A stretch of 64,000 nt of DNA from Sphingomonas caeni. GTDB taxonomy: Bacteria > Pseudomonadota > Alphaproteobacteria > Sphingomonadales > Sphingomonadaceae. Of the stretch, positions 17,727-27,801 are shown piece after piece; position 1 is the stretch's first letter, and each line of letters opens with the position of its first letter. The notes beneath the pieces are model-generated. The model saw only the letters and a program-made list of their open reading frames with translations, searched no databases and was not told the DNA's origin. The stretch spans positions 118,094 through 182,093 of the forward strand of contig NZ_JAPDOK010000008.1 in assembly GCF_026013415.1 (NCBI RefSeq), given 5' to 3'. The translations under genes were made by a program, and so were the position numbers.

Positions 17727-17746
17727 CATGTCACCGATCGCAACGA

Positions 17747-19159
17747 TCAGCTCGAATAGTACATATCATATTCGACCGGGCTCGGCGTCATTTCCCAACG
17801 CGCGACGTCGGCGCGCTTGAGTTCGACATAGGCCTCGATCTGGTCCTTGGTGAACACGTCGCCCTTGAGCAGGAAGTCCATGTCCGCCTCGAGGCTGTCG
17901 AGCGCTTCGCGGAGCGATCCGCACACGGTCGGGACCTTTTCCAGCTCGGCCGGGGGCAGGTCGTACAGGTTCTTGTCCATCGGGTCGCCCGGATGGATGC
18001 GGTTCTGGATGCCGTCGAGGCCGGCCATCAGCAGCGCGGCGTAGCAGAGATACGGGTTTGCCAGCGCATCCGGGAAGCGGAACTCGACGCGCTTCGCCTT
18101 GCTGCCCGCGCCGTACGGGATTCGGCACGAGGCCGAACGGTTGCGGCTCGAATAGGCGAGCAGCACCGGGGCTTCGTAACCCGGCACCAGCCGCTTGTAG
18201 CTGTTGGTGGTCGGATTGGTGAAGGCGTTGAGCGCCTTGGCGTGCTTGATCACGCCGCCGATGAAATAGAGGCACATGTCGGAAAGGCCGGCATAGCCAT
18301 TGCCCGCGAACAACGGGTTCGAGCCCTGCCAGATCGAGATATGGGTGTGCATCCCCGAGCCATTATCTTCCTTGATCGGCTTGGGCATGAAGGTCGCGGT
18401 CTTGCCATAGGCATGCGCGACCTGGTGGACGACGTACTTGTAGATCTGCATGCGGTCGGCGGTCTGGACGAGCGTGCCGAAGGTCAGGCCGAGCTCGTGC
18501 TGCGCGGCGGCGACTTCGTGGTGATGCTTGTCGCAGGGCAGACCCATTTCGAGCATGGTCGAGACCATCTCGCCGCGGATGTCGACCGCCGAGTCGACGG
18601 GCGCGACCGGGAAATAGCCGCCCTTGGCGCGCGGGCGATGGCCCAGATTGCCGGCCTCATAGTCCTTGCCGGTGTTGGTCGGCAGCTCGATATCGTCGAT
18701 CGCGTAATAGCTGGTGGCGTAGCTCGTCTCGAACTTCACATCGTCGAACATGAAGAATTCGGCCTCGGGGCCGACATAGACGGTGTCGCCGATGCCGAGC
18801 GACTTGAGATAGGCCTCGGAGCGCTTGGCGGTCGAGCGCGGGTCGCGGCTGTAGAGCTCGCCGGTCGAGGGCTCGACGATGTCGCACACCAGGATCAGCA
18901 TCGGCGTGGCCGAGAAGGGATCGACCCAGACCGCGTCGAGATCGGGCTTGAGGATCATGTCCGACTCGTTGATCGCCTTCCAGCCCTCGATCGAGCTGCC
19001 GTCGAACATCAGGCCGTCGGTCAGCTCATCCTCGCCGATGACCTTCGAGACCATCGTGAGGTGCTGCCACTTGCCCTTCGGGTCGGTGAAGCGAAGATCG
19101 ACCCACTCGATCTCCTGGTCCTTGATCATCTTCAGGACGTCGCTGGCCGAATTCGCCAT
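17747..19159 (-). CDS. glnA: Glutamine synthetase type I
   Basis: 470 residues, the usual GSI length. It makes glutamine from glutamate, ammonia and ATP in the cytoplasmic dodecamer. Visible landmarks are [33 protein letters not shown], the FGPEAEFF-like [23 protein letters not shown] and [17 protein letters not shown]. The adenylylation tyrosine is Y399 in DKNLYDLPP, so the enzyme should be inactivated by GlnE. Start at 19159 ([12 protein letters not shown]) after AAAGGGG; a longer frame to 19258 crosses the intergenic region and was rejected. It follows glnB by 100 bases and ends at a strong terminator. Confidence 0.98.
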   Translation of the reverse strand: MANSASDVLKMIKDQEIEWVDLRFTDPKGKWQHLTMVSKVIGEDELTDGLMFDGSSIEGWKAINESDMILKPDLDAVWVDPFSATPMLILVCDIVEPSTGELYSRDPRSTAKRSEAYLKSLGIGDTVYVGPEAEFFMFDDVKFETSYATSYYAIDDIELPTNTGKDYEAGNLGHRPRAKGGYFPVAPVDSAVDIRGEMVSTMLEMGLPCDKHHHEVAAAQHELGLTFGTLVQTADRMQIYKYVVHQVAHAYGKTATFMPKPIKEDNGSGMHTHISIWQGSNPLFAGNGYAGLSDMCLYFIGGVIKHAKALNAFTNPTTNSYKRLVPGYEAPVLLAYSSRNRSASCRIPYGAGSKAKRVEFRFPDALANPYLCYAALLMAGLDGIQNRIHPGDPMDKNLYDLPPAELEKVPTVCGSLREALDSLEADMDFLLKGDVFTKDQIEAYVELKRADVARWEMTPSPVEYDMYYSS

Positions 19160-19259
19160 TGGTAGAACCCCTTTCGCTCTCTTTCGTGAGCCCGACGAAT
19201 CGGGCAATAAAATTTCAATGTGCGGACGCAGCATTCCCCGAATGCTGCGTCGCGTCAAA

Positions 19260-19610
<351 letters not shown>

Positions 19611-19809
19611 CTATTGGAAGGCGTGTCTCCTGCCGCGCGTATCGCAACAAGCGTGCCAGAGCGGCGCTACAGCTAAACGCTGGGCGGTACGAGGGGCAAC
19701 GGGGAAAGCGTGCCTGTTTTTCGAGCAAAACGCGCACGCGCTGCCCGATCGGGCGGCAGGAACAAAGCCGTTCAAGCTACGTTCCGGGAACGGAGCGTAG
19801 TCGAGGGGC

Positions 19810-20052
19810 ATGATGCGGCTTCTACCGATGGATGTGCCTGCCGAGATCCACCGGCGGGTGAGCGAAGGCGAAGGCGGTCGCCTGCGCCCCGAGGAGATCA
19901 TTGTCGCCCGCGGACCCCTCGTCATCATGGCGCACGGCCTGATGGCGGTCGACGCCTCGGCGCGCGGCGACTTCTGGATCACCAGCGAGATGGGTGACCT
20001 GAGCTTCGAGGAGGCCGAGGAGGCGCTGCGGCGTTGGTCGGCGAAGCACTAG
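19810..20052 (+). CDS. Small conserved-looking hypothetical protein
   Basis: 80 residues (79 if ATG 19813 is used; GAGGGG at 19803-19808 suits the second better). The sequence begins MMRLLPMDVPAEIHRRV and ends EEAEEALRRWSAKH, with no signal or membrane segment. Codon third positions are strongly GC, as in neighbouring genes, which supports real coding. It is transcribed divergently from glnB and ends just before the repeat at 20075. Family not recognised. Confidence 0.65.
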   Translation: MMRLLPMDVPAEIHRRVSEGEGGRLRPEEIIVARGPLVIMAHGLMAVDASARGDFWITSEMGDLSFEEAEEALRRWSAKH

Positions 20053-20074
20053 CGCCGCTTGACATACGCTAACC

Positions 20075-20181
20075 CGTCACCCCGGACTTGTTCCGGGGTC
20101 CACTTAGCCTCACGCTCAGAGCCTGACCTGCTTGCTCCGCGCTCGCCTCCCGGTGGACCCCGGAACAAGTCCGGGGTGACG
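20075..20181. repeat. Palindromic repeat with 29-base perfect inverted arms
   Basis: Left arm 20075-20103 begins CGTCACCCCGGACTTG; right arm 20153-20181 ends CAAGTCCGGGGTGACG. The two are exact inverted copies around a 49-base middle. It lies between two convergent genes (small hypothetical, map). Its sequence family (CCCCGGAACAAGTCCGGGG) differs from the others in the window. Likely a REP-type or miniature mobile element that also separates transcripts. Confidence 0.8.
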
Positions 20182-20223
20182 GTCAAATCGGCGCCCAAGC
20201 TTGAAGGTCGACTTGCCCGGCCT

Positions 20224-21048
20224 TCAATAGGGCGGCCGATGCAGCCCCTTGGAGCTTTGTGTGAAGATCTCGCAGCCGTCCTCGGTGATGCCGATCGAAT
20301 GTTCGAACTGCGCCGAGAGCGAACGGTCGCGGGTGACCGCGGTCCAGCCGTCGTCGAGCAGCTTCACGTCGGGGCGGCCGATATTGATCATCGGCTCGAT
20401 CGTGAAGAACATGCCGGGCTTGAGCTCGGGGCCGGTGCGCGGGCGGCCGACATGGACGACCTCGGGCGCGTCGTGGAAGATCTGGCCGAGGCCGTGGCCG
20501 CAGAAATCGCGGACCACGCCGTAGCGGTGGCGCTCGGCATGGGTCTGGATCGCGTGGCTGACATCGCCGAGGAAATTGCCCGGCCTGGCCTGCTCGATCC
20601 CGAGCATCAGGCATTCATAGGTGACGTCGACGAGGCGGCGCGCCTTGAGCCCGACATCGCCGACCAGATACATGCGGCTGGTGTCGCCGTGCCAGCCGTC
20701 GAGCAGGGGCGTCACGTCGATATTGACGATGTCGCCATCCTTGAGGACGCGGTCGCCCGGGATGCCGTGGCACACGACATGGTTGATCGAGATGCAGCAA
20801 CTGTGGGTGTAGCCGCGATAGCCGAGCGTCGCGGGAACGGCGCCGCCCGCGATCATCATGCCGCGGATGAAGTCGTCGATCTCGCCGGTGGTAGCACCTG
20901 GCACGACATGCGGCGGCAGCGCGTCGAGAATCTCGGCGGCGAGCCGGCCCGCGGCGCGCATGCCCGCGAAACCCTCGGGCCCATGCAGCTTGATCGCGCC
21001 GGTGCGGGCCATGGGGGTGTCTTCGGAGACGGTCACATAGTCGGTCAT
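20224..21048 (-). CDS. map: Type I methionine aminopeptidase
   Basis: 274 residues from ATG 21048 (MTDYVTVSEDTPMARTG). It removes the initiator methionine from new proteins. The five metal ligands are recognisable: the two aspartates in NIDVTPLLDGWHGDTSR, the histidine in CGHGLGQIFH, and the glutamates in FTIEPMI and QFEHSIGI. Substrate-pocket residues lie in TLGYRGYTHSCCISINHVVCHG. Frames extending to 21129 add a basic leader overlapping the divergent promoter region and were not used. The divergently placed CinA-like gene begins 54 bases away. Confidence 0.97.
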   Translation of the reverse strand: MTDYVTVSEDTPMARTGAIKLHGPEGFAGMRAAGRLAAEILDALPPHVVPGATTGEIDDFIRGMMIAGGAVPATLGYRGYTHSCCISINHVVCHGIPGDRVLKDGDIVNIDVTPLLDGWHGDTSRMYLVGDVGLKARRLVDVTYECLMLGIEQARPGNFLGDVSHAIQTHAERHRYGVVRDFCGHGLGQIFHDAPEVVHVGRPRTGPELKPGMFFTIEPMINIGRPDVKLLDDGWTAVTRDRSLSAQFEHSIGITEDGCEIFTQSSKGLHRPPY

Positions 21049-21101
21049 GCGCGCCATATAGTCGTTTGCGCGGGGCTTTGCGAGTGAGTAGGCAACGGCG
21101 C

Positions 21102-21860
21102 ATGGGAGAGCGTATCTGGACCGCGGCACTGGTGGTGATCGGCGACGAGATCCTCTCGGGCCGCACCCAGGACCGCAACATCGCGCAGCTCGGCACCTGG
21201 CTCAATGCGCAGGGCATTCGCCTGGCCGAGGTGCGGGTGGTGCCCGACGTGCAGGAGGCGATCGTCGAGGCGGTCAATGCGCTCAGGGCGCGCAACGATT
21301 ATTGCTTCACCACCGGCGGGATCGGGCCGACGCATGACGACATCACCGTCGATGCGGTCGCAGCGGCGCTCGCCGTGCCGGTGGAGGTCAATGCCGAGGC
21401 GCGCGCGGCGCTGGAGGCGCATTATTCGGCGCGGGGGCTCGAACTGACCGAGGCGCGGCTGCGGATGGCGCGGATGCCCCAGGGGGCCGAGCTGATCCGC
21501 AACCGCATGTCGGGGGCGCCGGGGATCCGGCTGGGTTCGCTGTTCGTGCTCGCGGGGGTACCGCATATCGCCGCGGGGATGCTCGACGCGTTGACCGGGC
21601 AGCTCGAGGGCGGGCTGCCCCTCGTGTCGCGAACGATCGGGAGTTGGGGGCCGGAGAGCGAGGTCGCCGAGCTGCTGGCGAGCACCGAGCGGGCATTCGA
21701 TGGCGTGGCGATCGGGAGCTATCCCTTCTTCAAGGAAGGGCGCGTCGGGGCGAACTTCGTGGTCCGCGCGACCGATGCGGCGGTGGTGGACGCGTGTGTC
21801 GGAGCGCTGGCGGAAGGCCTGCGCGCGGCAGGGCATGCGCCGGTCGAGGGCGGGATTTAG
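21102..21860 (+). CDS. CinA-like molybdopterin-binding domain protein
   Basis: 252 residues from ATG 21102 (MGERIWTAALVVIGDEILSGRT). It contains the MoCF-biosynthesis/CinA N-terminal fold with GDEILSG and the phosphate-binding loop TTGGIGPTHDDITVDAV, then VLAGVPHIAAGM. The nicotinamide-nucleotide amidase half found in full-length CinA is absent, so this is the short class. Full-length CinA has ADP-ribose pyrophosphatase/NMN deamidase activities; what the short form does is less certain. Transcribed divergently from map. Confidence 0.9.
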   Translation: MGERIWTAALVVIGDEILSGRTQDRNIAQLGTWLNAQGIRLAEVRVVPDVQEAIVEAVNALRARNDYCFTTGGIGPTHDDITVDAVAAALAVPVEVNAEARAALEAHYSARGLELTEARLRMARMPQGAELIRNRMSGAPGIRLGSLFVLAGVPHIAAGMLDALTGQLEGGLPLVSRTIGSWGPESEVAELLASTERAFDGVAIGSYPFFKEGRVGANFVVRATDAAVVDACVGALAEGLRAAGHAPVEGGI

Positions 21861-21888
21861 CGCTTAGTTCGGCGCTATCGAAGAGAGC

Positions 21889-21968
21889 GTCATCCCGGCG
21901 GAAGCCGGGACCCAGGATTACAAGCGACATCGCCGGCGATTCTGGGTCCCGGCTTTCGCCGGGATGAC
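21889..21968. repeat. Palindromic repeat (GTCATCCCGGC family), copy 1
   Basis: About 30-base inverted arms run from GTCATCCCGGCGGAAGCCGG to its near-complement ending GCCGGGATGAC, around a 20-base centre. It sits between the CinA-like gene and the TonB receptor stop. The same family, including the CCGGGACCC core, recurs at 26279-26360, so the receptor/sulfotransferase pair is bracketed by two copies. Confidence 0.8.
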
Positions 21969-21981
21969 GATTCGAATTGGC

Positions 21982-24504
21982 CTAGAACTTCGTCCCCAGC
22001 CGCACGCCGAAGGTTTGCGGGTTGATATAGACGGCGTAGGGGCGCTGTCCGCAGCTGCCGCATTCCTGGAAACGGCTGATCTGGCCGCGTTCGTCCCAGA
22101 CATTCGCGACGAAGAATTCGTACGAGAAGCGCCCGATCTCGCCGCCCGCCGACAGATCGAGCGTCGTATAGGCGGGGAGGATGCCGAGCAGCGCGCTCGG
22201 GTTGATGAAGCTGTGGGTCGGCGCCTGGAAAATATTGGTACGGATGTCCGCGGTCGCCGAACTCTGGTGCGCGAGCACGAACTGGACATGGCCCTCGGTC
22301 GCCCCCGTCGGGAAGGTGTAGCGCCCGGTGATATTGCCCTTGAACCGCGGCGTGACCGGCAGGCGGGTGCCGCGCGGGGCGGAGATGGAACTCGACGCAC
22401 AGGTGAAGGTCGGATCGTCGATCGCGCAGAGATTCTGCGTGGTCTTGGCGTCGGTGTACGATCCCGATGCGGTCAGCGAGAGCCCGCCCGAGCGATAGTT
22501 GAGGTCCATCTCGATGCCGCGGATGCGGGCATTGGGGCCGTTATGGATTTCGGTGAAGCTGTTCTGCCCTAGGAAGCTGAACTGGAACTTGGCCCAGTCC
22601 TGCTGATAGATGGCGCCGTTGAAGCGGAGCCGCCCGTTGGCCAGCGTGGTCTTCCAGCCGATCTCGTAATTGGTGAGGAAATCGGCCTGATAGGGCGGGA
22701 TGGTGCCGCGGCGGTTGATGCCGCCCGGGCGATAGCCGCGCGACCAGGTGCCGTAGAACATCATATCCTCGTTCGGCTTCCATTGCAGGTTGAGCCGGTG
22801 GAGGAAGCCGGTGTCCGAGGTGGACACGGGCACGAGCTTGCCGTTCACGTAGCGGGCAAGATTGGTGCAGGGGCCGCCGGCGACCGCGGCGGGCAGCAGC
22901 GTGCGCGAGGTGGCGTAGGTATTGGTGTCGCGATCGTAGAGGCGCTGGCCCGATGTGGTGAAGCATTGCGCCACGCCGGTGCGGTTGCTCGCGGCCGCAT
23001 TGGGCGGTCCGTCGGAGTAGCCGTTGCCGGGATTGCGGCCGAAGCCGAAGAAGCCGATCAGCGAATTGTCATATTTATAGTAACGCCCGCCGGCGGTGAG
23101 CGTCACCTTCGATCCGAGGTCGATGCTCAGCTCGCCGAACGCGGCATAATCGCGGTCGACGCGATATTGCTGGGTCAGCCACAGCGTGCCTGGGAGGCCG
23201 TTGACCGAGAGCAGCGGATCGAGGCCGTCGACCTTATAGTCCTGATGGATGACGTTGCTCTGCCGCTGATAGAAGGCGCCGGCGACGACGCGGATCGACG
23301 CATCCTGCGGCGACGCGATGCGGACTTCCTGGCTGACCTTCTTGAAGTGATCCGATCCGACGACGCGCTGGCGCGGATCGATCGGATTGCCCGCGGCATT
23401 GGTGAAGTAGAAGCAGCCCGCGATCCCGCTGCAGACGAAATTGCCGCTGCTGTCGGTGTAATTGGCGTAGAGCTGGTCGTAAGCTTCGGAATAATCGGTA
23501 TAATCGCTGGACGAATTGTCCTTCCGGTCGAGCATGGCGCCGGCATAGGTGACGTCCCAATTGCCGATCCGGCCCTCGATCGTCAGCGCCGCCTGGATGA
23601 AGCGATCGTTGCGATATTCGTCGAAGAAATGCTCGGTCTTGAGATCGCCGACGCGCGGATCGCTGCCGAAGCTGCCCTTGGTGCGGCTCTCCTGGTAGAG
23701 CACCGTCGGCGTGGCGGTCCAATTATCGTCGAGATCGATCTTGAGCGCGGCGCGGCCGCCCCAGGTATCGACGGTGTTGTAATCCTCTTTGACGAAGGCA
23801 TTGTTGTTCACGACATGGCCCGTCGAGAAGCGGCGGAAGCTCGCGACATTGTCGATATAGCCCGCGTCGTGCTGGTAGAAGCCGACCACGCGGAGCGCGG
23901 CGTAAGGCGCGAGCGGCGCGTTGACCATGCCTTCGAGCCGGCCGCCGATCCCGCCCTTGCGCACAGTGTTGAGCTCGCTGTCGACGCGGCCGTAGAAGCT
24001 GCTGCTATCGGGCTTGTTGGTGATGATGCGGATCGTGCCGGCCTGCGACGAGGCGCCGTAGAGCGTGCCCTGCGGCCCCGCGAGGCTTTCGATGCGCGCC
24101 ACGTCATAGACATGGACGTCGAGCGTGCCGCCGATCGTCGTCACCGGCTGTTCGTCGAGATAAACGCCGACCGAGGGGAGCGAGCCCGAATGGTTGCCGT
24201 CGCCGCCCGATGCGACGCCGCGCATATAGACGTTGGTGACGCCCGGCTGGGTCGTCTGGAACGCCAGCGAGGGGAGGAGCTGCGAATAATCCTCGAAATT
24301 GGTGACGTTGAGATTGTCGAGGCGGGTGGTGCCGATCGCCTGGATGCTGATCGGGACCTTCTGCACATTCTCTTCGCGCTTCTGCGCGGTCACGACGATT
24401 TCATCGTCGGGCGTGGCGACCACGTCCTGGGCGAAGGCGGGCGAGGTGAAAGCCGCCGAGGCGAGCAGGGCGGCAAGGGTGGCGCGGCGCTTGGGCATGT
24501 GCAT
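21982..24504 (-). CDS. TonB-dependent outer-membrane receptor
   Basis: 840 residues from ATG 24504, preceded by GGAG 8 bases away, giving a signal peptide ending SAAFTSPAFAQD. A TonB box-like DDEIVVTAQKREENVQKVP leads into the plug (YSQLLPSLAFQ, YMRGVASGGD, VYLDEQPV) and the barrel ends in a terminal phenylalanine. The plug style is that of the sphingomonad receptors often found beside sulfotransferase or oxygenase genes. Cargo unknown. Several Cys-pair loops (CSGIAGCFYF, CGSCGQ) suggest extracellular disulfides. It is followed on the same strand, upstream, by the TPR-sulfotransferase gene. Confidence 0.93.
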   Translation of the reverse strand: MHMPKRRATLAALLASAAFTSPAFAQDVVATPDDEIVVTAQKREENVQKVPISIQAIGTTRLDNLNVTNFEDYSQLLPSLAFQTTQPGVTNVYMRGVASGGDGNHSGSLPSVGVYLDEQPVTTIGGTLDVHVYDVARIESLAGPQGTLYGASSQAGTIRIITNKPDSSSFYGRVDSELNTVRKGGIGGRLEGMVNAPLAPYAALRVVGFYQHDAGYIDNVASFRRFSTGHVVNNNAFVKEDYNTVDTWGGRAALKIDLDDNWTATPTVLYQESRTKGSFGSDPRVGDLKTEHFFDEYRNDRFIQAALTIEGRIGNWDVTYAGAMLDRKDNSSSDYTDYSEAYDQLYANYTDSSGNFVCSGIAGCFYFTNAAGNPIDPRQRVVGSDHFKKVSQEVRIASPQDASIRVVAGAFYQRQSNVIHQDYKVDGLDPLLSVNGLPGTLWLTQQYRVDRDYAAFGELSIDLGSKVTLTAGGRYYKYDNSLIGFFGFGRNPGNGYSDGPPNAAASNRTGVAQCFTTSGQRLYDRDTNTYATSRTLLPAAVAGGPCTNLARYVNGKLVPVSTSDTGFLHRLNLQWKPNEDMMFYGTWSRGYRPGGINRRGTIPPYQADFLTNYEIGWKTTLANGRLRFNGAIYQQDWAKFQFSFLGQNSFTEIHNGPNARIRGIEMDLNYRSGGLSLTASGSYTDAKTTQNLCAIDDPTFTCASSSISAPRGTRLPVTPRFKGNITGRYTFPTGATEGHVQFVLAHQSSATADIRTNIFQAPTHSFINPSALLGILPAYTTLDLSAGGEIGRFSYEFFVANVWDERGQISRFQECGSCGQRPYAVYINPQTFGVRLGTKF

Positions 24505-24650
24505 CGAGTTCGCTCCGACGAGGAATTCTGATTTCGCAAACCTGTCCGTCGGCGAAACGATCGTCAATCTTGTACGCTCGTGCAGATTCGTTCGGATGCG
24601 GTTCGCGGGTGCAGCGTGACAGTTTTGCAACGCTTGCGGGGACGGGCCGC

Positions 24651-26258
24651 CTACAAGGGTTGGGACGAACCGGAGAAGACCGGAACCTCAGGATAGGCGG
24701 TCAGCACGTCGCCGAGCGCCGCCTTGAGCGGATCGAGCCATTGCTCGAAAGGCTGCCACGCCTCGGTGCCCTCGCGGAAGATCGGCTGGCGCACCTGTTC
24801 CGAGCTGGCGGTGCGCACCGCGCGCTCGGTCTTGTGGAATTCGAGGCAGGCGGGATCGAAGTCGAGCCCGATCGCGGCCAGCAGACCGCGGACCTGCGCC
24901 TCGGTATCATCGACCATCTCCTCGTAGAAGACGCGGTGGACCAGCCCCGGGCGGACCGCATCGACGTGCGCCATCAGCCGGACATAGCCGCGATAATAGC
25001 GCCCCAGATCGTCCTGCGAATAGCTGAAGAGCTGGCCACGGGCATAGTGTTGCTTGAAGTTGGAGAAGCAGCAGCCGAGCGGATGGCGGCGCGCGTCGAT
25101 GATCTTCGCATTGGGCAGGATCAGGTGGATCAGCGGCAGGTGCGCCCAGTTGTTGGGCAGCTTGTCGATGAAATAGGGGCGGTCGGTCTGGCGCTGGACC
25201 GCGGCGCGGCGCAGATACTCCTCGCCCATCTCGCGCAGCCGATCGGGCGAGAGTTCGGCGACGCCCTGCGGATAGCCGCCGGTCTGGCGCGAGAGCGCGG
25301 GGATGTCGGGCAGCTCGCTGGTGCCCTCGACCAGCGGGTGGCTCGACAGGATCTGCTCGATCAGCGTCGAGCCCGCGCGGGGCATGCCGATGACGAAGAT
25401 CGGATCGGCCGCGGCGCAGCCCTGGCCGGCGCGGGCATCGAGGAAGTCGCGCGTGTAGAGCGCGATGCTGCGGTCGACGAACGCCCCGGCCTCGTCGGCG
25501 CTGTAGTTCATCTTGCTGCGGCGCAGGCGGTTGGCCGCGTCATAATGCGCGAAGGCGCGCGCGGCCTGCCTGCGGTCCTCCATCGCCTTGCCGAGCGAGA
25601 AATCGAGGTGGAACCGGTCTTCGTCGGAGAGCTGGCCGCGGGCGAGCTGCGCCTCCATCTCGGCGATATCGGCCTCGTCGAACTTGACGGTCTTGAGGTT
25701 GGCGAGGCTCCACCACGCCTCGCCCAGCCCCGGCGCCAGCTCGAGCGCGCGGCGATAGGCGGCGACGCCGTCCGCCTGGCGCCCGACCGTCTTGAGCATA
25801 TGGCCATAGCTCATCCAGACGCGCGGCTGCTCGGTGGCGACCGAAAGCACCGATTCATAGAGCTTGATCGCCTCGTCGAAACCGCCGACCCGGGCAAGCG
25901 CCGCGGCCTTGAGATTGGCGTGGCCGACATTGTCCGGGTCCTCGCCGAGCACCAGATCGAGTTCGGCCAGCGCCTCGCTCGGCTGATTGAGCCGGTACAG
26001 CACCAGCGCGAGATTGGCGCGCGCGGCGGTGAAGCCCGGGGCGATCTCGACCGCGCGGCGGAGGAGATGCTCGGCGTCCCTGTAGCGGCCGATGCGGCCG
26101 GCGAGTTCGGCGAGCATGCGGATCGCGGCGACGTCGAACGGGTCCTGCTTGAGGTGTGCCTTGAGGAGCGGTTCGGCCTCGCCCAGCCGATTGTCGTGCA
26201 GCGCGAGCGCGGCTTCGATCAGGCGCGGATGGTAGCGGGCAGGGGGCAGGGGCTGCAT
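24651..26258 (-). CDS. TPR-repeat sulfotransferase family protein
   Basis: 535 residues. The N-terminal half (about 1-270) is a run of TPR helices, for example VLYRLNQPSEALAELDLVL and YRRALELAPGLGEAWW. The C-terminal half is a sulfotransferase domain: the PAPS 5'-phosphosulfate loop reads VIGMPRAGSTLIEQIL, followed by YFIDKLPNNW and the 3'-phosphate motif region KIIDARRHPLGCCFSNF. Start at 26258 (MQPLPPARYHP); the frame stays open through the repeat upstream, which is not coding. It probably belongs with the TonB receptor gene 146 bases downstream, a recurring sphingomonad pairing whose substrate is not known to me. Confidence 0.92.
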   Translation of the reverse strand: MQPLPPARYHPRLIEAALALHDNRLGEAEPLLKAHLKQDPFDVAAIRMLAELAGRIGRYRDAEHLLRRAVEIAPGFTAARANLALVLYRLNQPSEALAELDLVLGEDPDNVGHANLKAAALARVGGFDEAIKLYESVLSVATEQPRVWMSYGHMLKTVGRQADGVAAYRRALELAPGLGEAWWSLANLKTVKFDEADIAEMEAQLARGQLSDEDRFHLDFSLGKAMEDRRQAARAFAHYDAANRLRRSKMNYSADEAGAFVDRSIALYTRDFLDARAGQGCAAADPIFVIGMPRAGSTLIEQILSSHPLVEGTSELPDIPALSRQTGGYPQGVAELSPDRLREMGEEYLRRAAVQRQTDRPYFIDKLPNNWAHLPLIHLILPNAKIIDARRHPLGCCFSNFKQHYARGQLFSYSQDDLGRYYRGYVRLMAHVDAVRPGLVHRVFYEEMVDDTEAQVRGLLAAIGLDFDPACLEFHKTERAVRTASSEQVRQPIFREGTEAWQPFEQWLDPLKAALGDVLTAYPEVPVFSGSSQPL

Positions 26259-26278
26259 CGCCTCATGCCTAGCCACTT

Positions 26279-26360
26279 CGTCATCCCGGCGAAAGCCGGG
26301 ACCCGGAGTCACCCGGGCCATCGCTCGTGGCTCTGGGTCCCGGCTTTCGCCGGGATGACG
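26279..26360. repeat. Palindromic repeat (GTCATCCCGGC family), copy 2
   Basis: Inverted arms CGTCATCCCGGCGAAAGCCG and CGGCTTTCGCCGGGATGACG close a structure of 82 bases with a less symmetric centre. Same family as 21889-21968. It lies between the divergent sulfotransferase and permease genes, within the space where both promoters must be. Confidence 0.8.
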
Positions 26361-26410
26361 ATTGAGGCGTGGGTGGAAACGTGCTCCATTCCGGACGGGG
26401 AGATCGCCGC

Positions 26411-27676
26411 ATGACAACCGCAACACGCCCGTTCGGATTCTGGACCGCGACCGCGCTCGTCGTCGGCGGGATGATCGGGGCCGGCATCTTCGTCTTGCCC
26501 GCGCAGCTGGCGCCCTATGGCGCGACCGGCGCGGCGGGCTGGGTGGCGGCGATCGCGGGGGCGGTGGTGGTCGCCTGGGTGTTTTCGCGGCTGTTCGCGG
26601 CGCGGCCCGAGGCGACCGGCGCGATGGACGTGGTGGCCGGAGGGCTGGGTCCGCTACCCGCGATGCTGGTCGCGTGGAGCTATTGGGTGAGCACCTGGTG
26701 CGCCAACGCCGTGCTCGCGCTCACCGCGGCGCGCTATCTCGCCCAATTCTGGCCCTGGCTCGGATCGAGCACGCTGATTTCGGCGATCGCGGCGCTGGCG
26801 ATGCTCTGGGGGCTCACGCTCTTCAACCTGCTCGGCGCGCGCGACGTGGGGCGGCTGCAGGTAGTCACGGTCGTGCTCAAGCTGTTGCCGCTGGTGGCGG
26901 TCGTGCTGATCCTTGCCGGGCTGGCGGTGACCGATCCGGGGCGGTTCGCGGCGCACGCGCATGCGCCGTTCGACCCGGTCCAGATCACGCCCGCGCTGGG
27001 CCTCGCCTTTTTCGCGCTGGTCGGGTTCGAATGCGCGGGCGTCTGTGCCGAGCGGGTGCGCGATCCCGGGCGGATCGTTCCGCTGGCGACGATGGCGGGG
27101 GTGGTGGTGACGGGCGCGCTCTACCTGCTGGTATCGACCGGCATCGTCTATGCCATGCCCCAGCAGGAGCTCGCGGATTCGGGCGCGCCGATCGCCTTGT
27201 TCGTCGGCGAATTCTGGGGAAGCGCGGCGGGGCTGATCACCGCGGCGTTCGCGATGATCTCGGCGCTGGGCTGCCTCAACGGCTATGTGCTGCTGCTCGG
27301 CGAGGTGCCGCTCGGCATGGCGCGCGCCGGGCTGCTGCCGCGCTGGATAGCGCGCACGAGCAGCCGCGATGTGCCGACCGGCGTGATCCTGATCGCCAGC
27401 GTGCTCGCGAGCGTGCTGATCCTGAGCAATGCCTTCCGGACGCTGTCGGGGCTGATGACCTTCATGCTCAACATCACTGCCGCTGCGACCGTCTGGCTCT
27501 ATATCGGCGCCTGCGCCTCGGCCTGGATGCAGCGCATCGCGCGGCCCTGGGCGGCACTGGGGTTCGCCTTTGCGATCTGGGTGATGATCGGGACGGGGAT
27601 GGAGGCCGTGGGGTGGAGCGTGGTGCTGATGGTGACGGCGTTGCCGCTGTATTGGTTGCGGGGGCGGGCGGAATAA
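26411..27676 (+). CDS. APC-family amino acid permease
   Basis: 421 residues, about 12 membrane helices. The first helix has the APC substrate-binding signature GGMIGAGIFVLPAQLAPYG. Later helices include FFALVGFECAGVCAERVRDPGR, the usual helix 6/loop, and FAMISALGCLNGYVLLLGEVP. It resembles the YjeH/AdiC branch, which exports or exchanges amino acids; the direction and substrate are not resolved. Start at 26411 (MTTATRPFG); the GGGGAG stretch 8-13 bases before it can serve as ribosome site. Divergent from the sulfotransferase; followed by a palindromic repeat. Confidence 0.92.
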   Translation: MTTATRPFGFWTATALVVGGMIGAGIFVLPAQLAPYGATGAAGWVAAIAGAVVVAWVFSRLFAARPEATGAMDVVAGGLGPLPAMLVAWSYWVSTWCANAVLALTAARYLAQFWPWLGSSTLISAIAALAMLWGLTLFNLLGARDVGRLQVVTVVLKLLPLVAVVLILAGLAVTDPGRFAAHAHAPFDPVQITPALGLAFFALVGFECAGVCAERVRDPGRIVPLATMAGVVVTGALYLLVSTGIVYAMPQQELADSGAPIALFVGEFWGSAAGLITAAFAMISALGCLNGYVLLLGEVPLGMARAGLLPRWIARTSSRDVPTGVILIASVLASVLILSNAFRTLSGLMTFMLNITAAATVWLYIGACASAWMQRIARPWAALGFAFAIWVMIGTGMEAVGWSVVLMVTALPLYWLRGRAE

Positions 27677-27799
27677 TCCTCCCCCGGAGGGGGAGGTGGC
27701 AGCGTAGCTGACGGAGGGGTATTCTCCGCGAGCGATGTCGCCTGTGGCGACTACCCCTCCACCGCTTCGCGGTCCCCCTCCCCCTCCCGGGGGAGGAAT
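27675..27799. repeat. Palindromic repeat (CCTCCCCC family) closing the permease transcript
   Basis: Begins AATCCTCCCCCGGAGGGGGA and ends with CCGGGGGAGGAATT. The right half contains CCACCGCTTCGCGGTCCCCC. It separates two convergent genes. Its right half is the inverse of the left half of the element at 31375-31502, so the two copies face each other around the oxidoreductase/oxygenase/TetR locus. Confidence 0.8.
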
Positions 27800-27801
27800 T
27801 T

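Noticed and set aside
22783..24531. 582-codon plus-strand open frame
   Set aside because: Antisense shadow of the second TonB receptor, as above.
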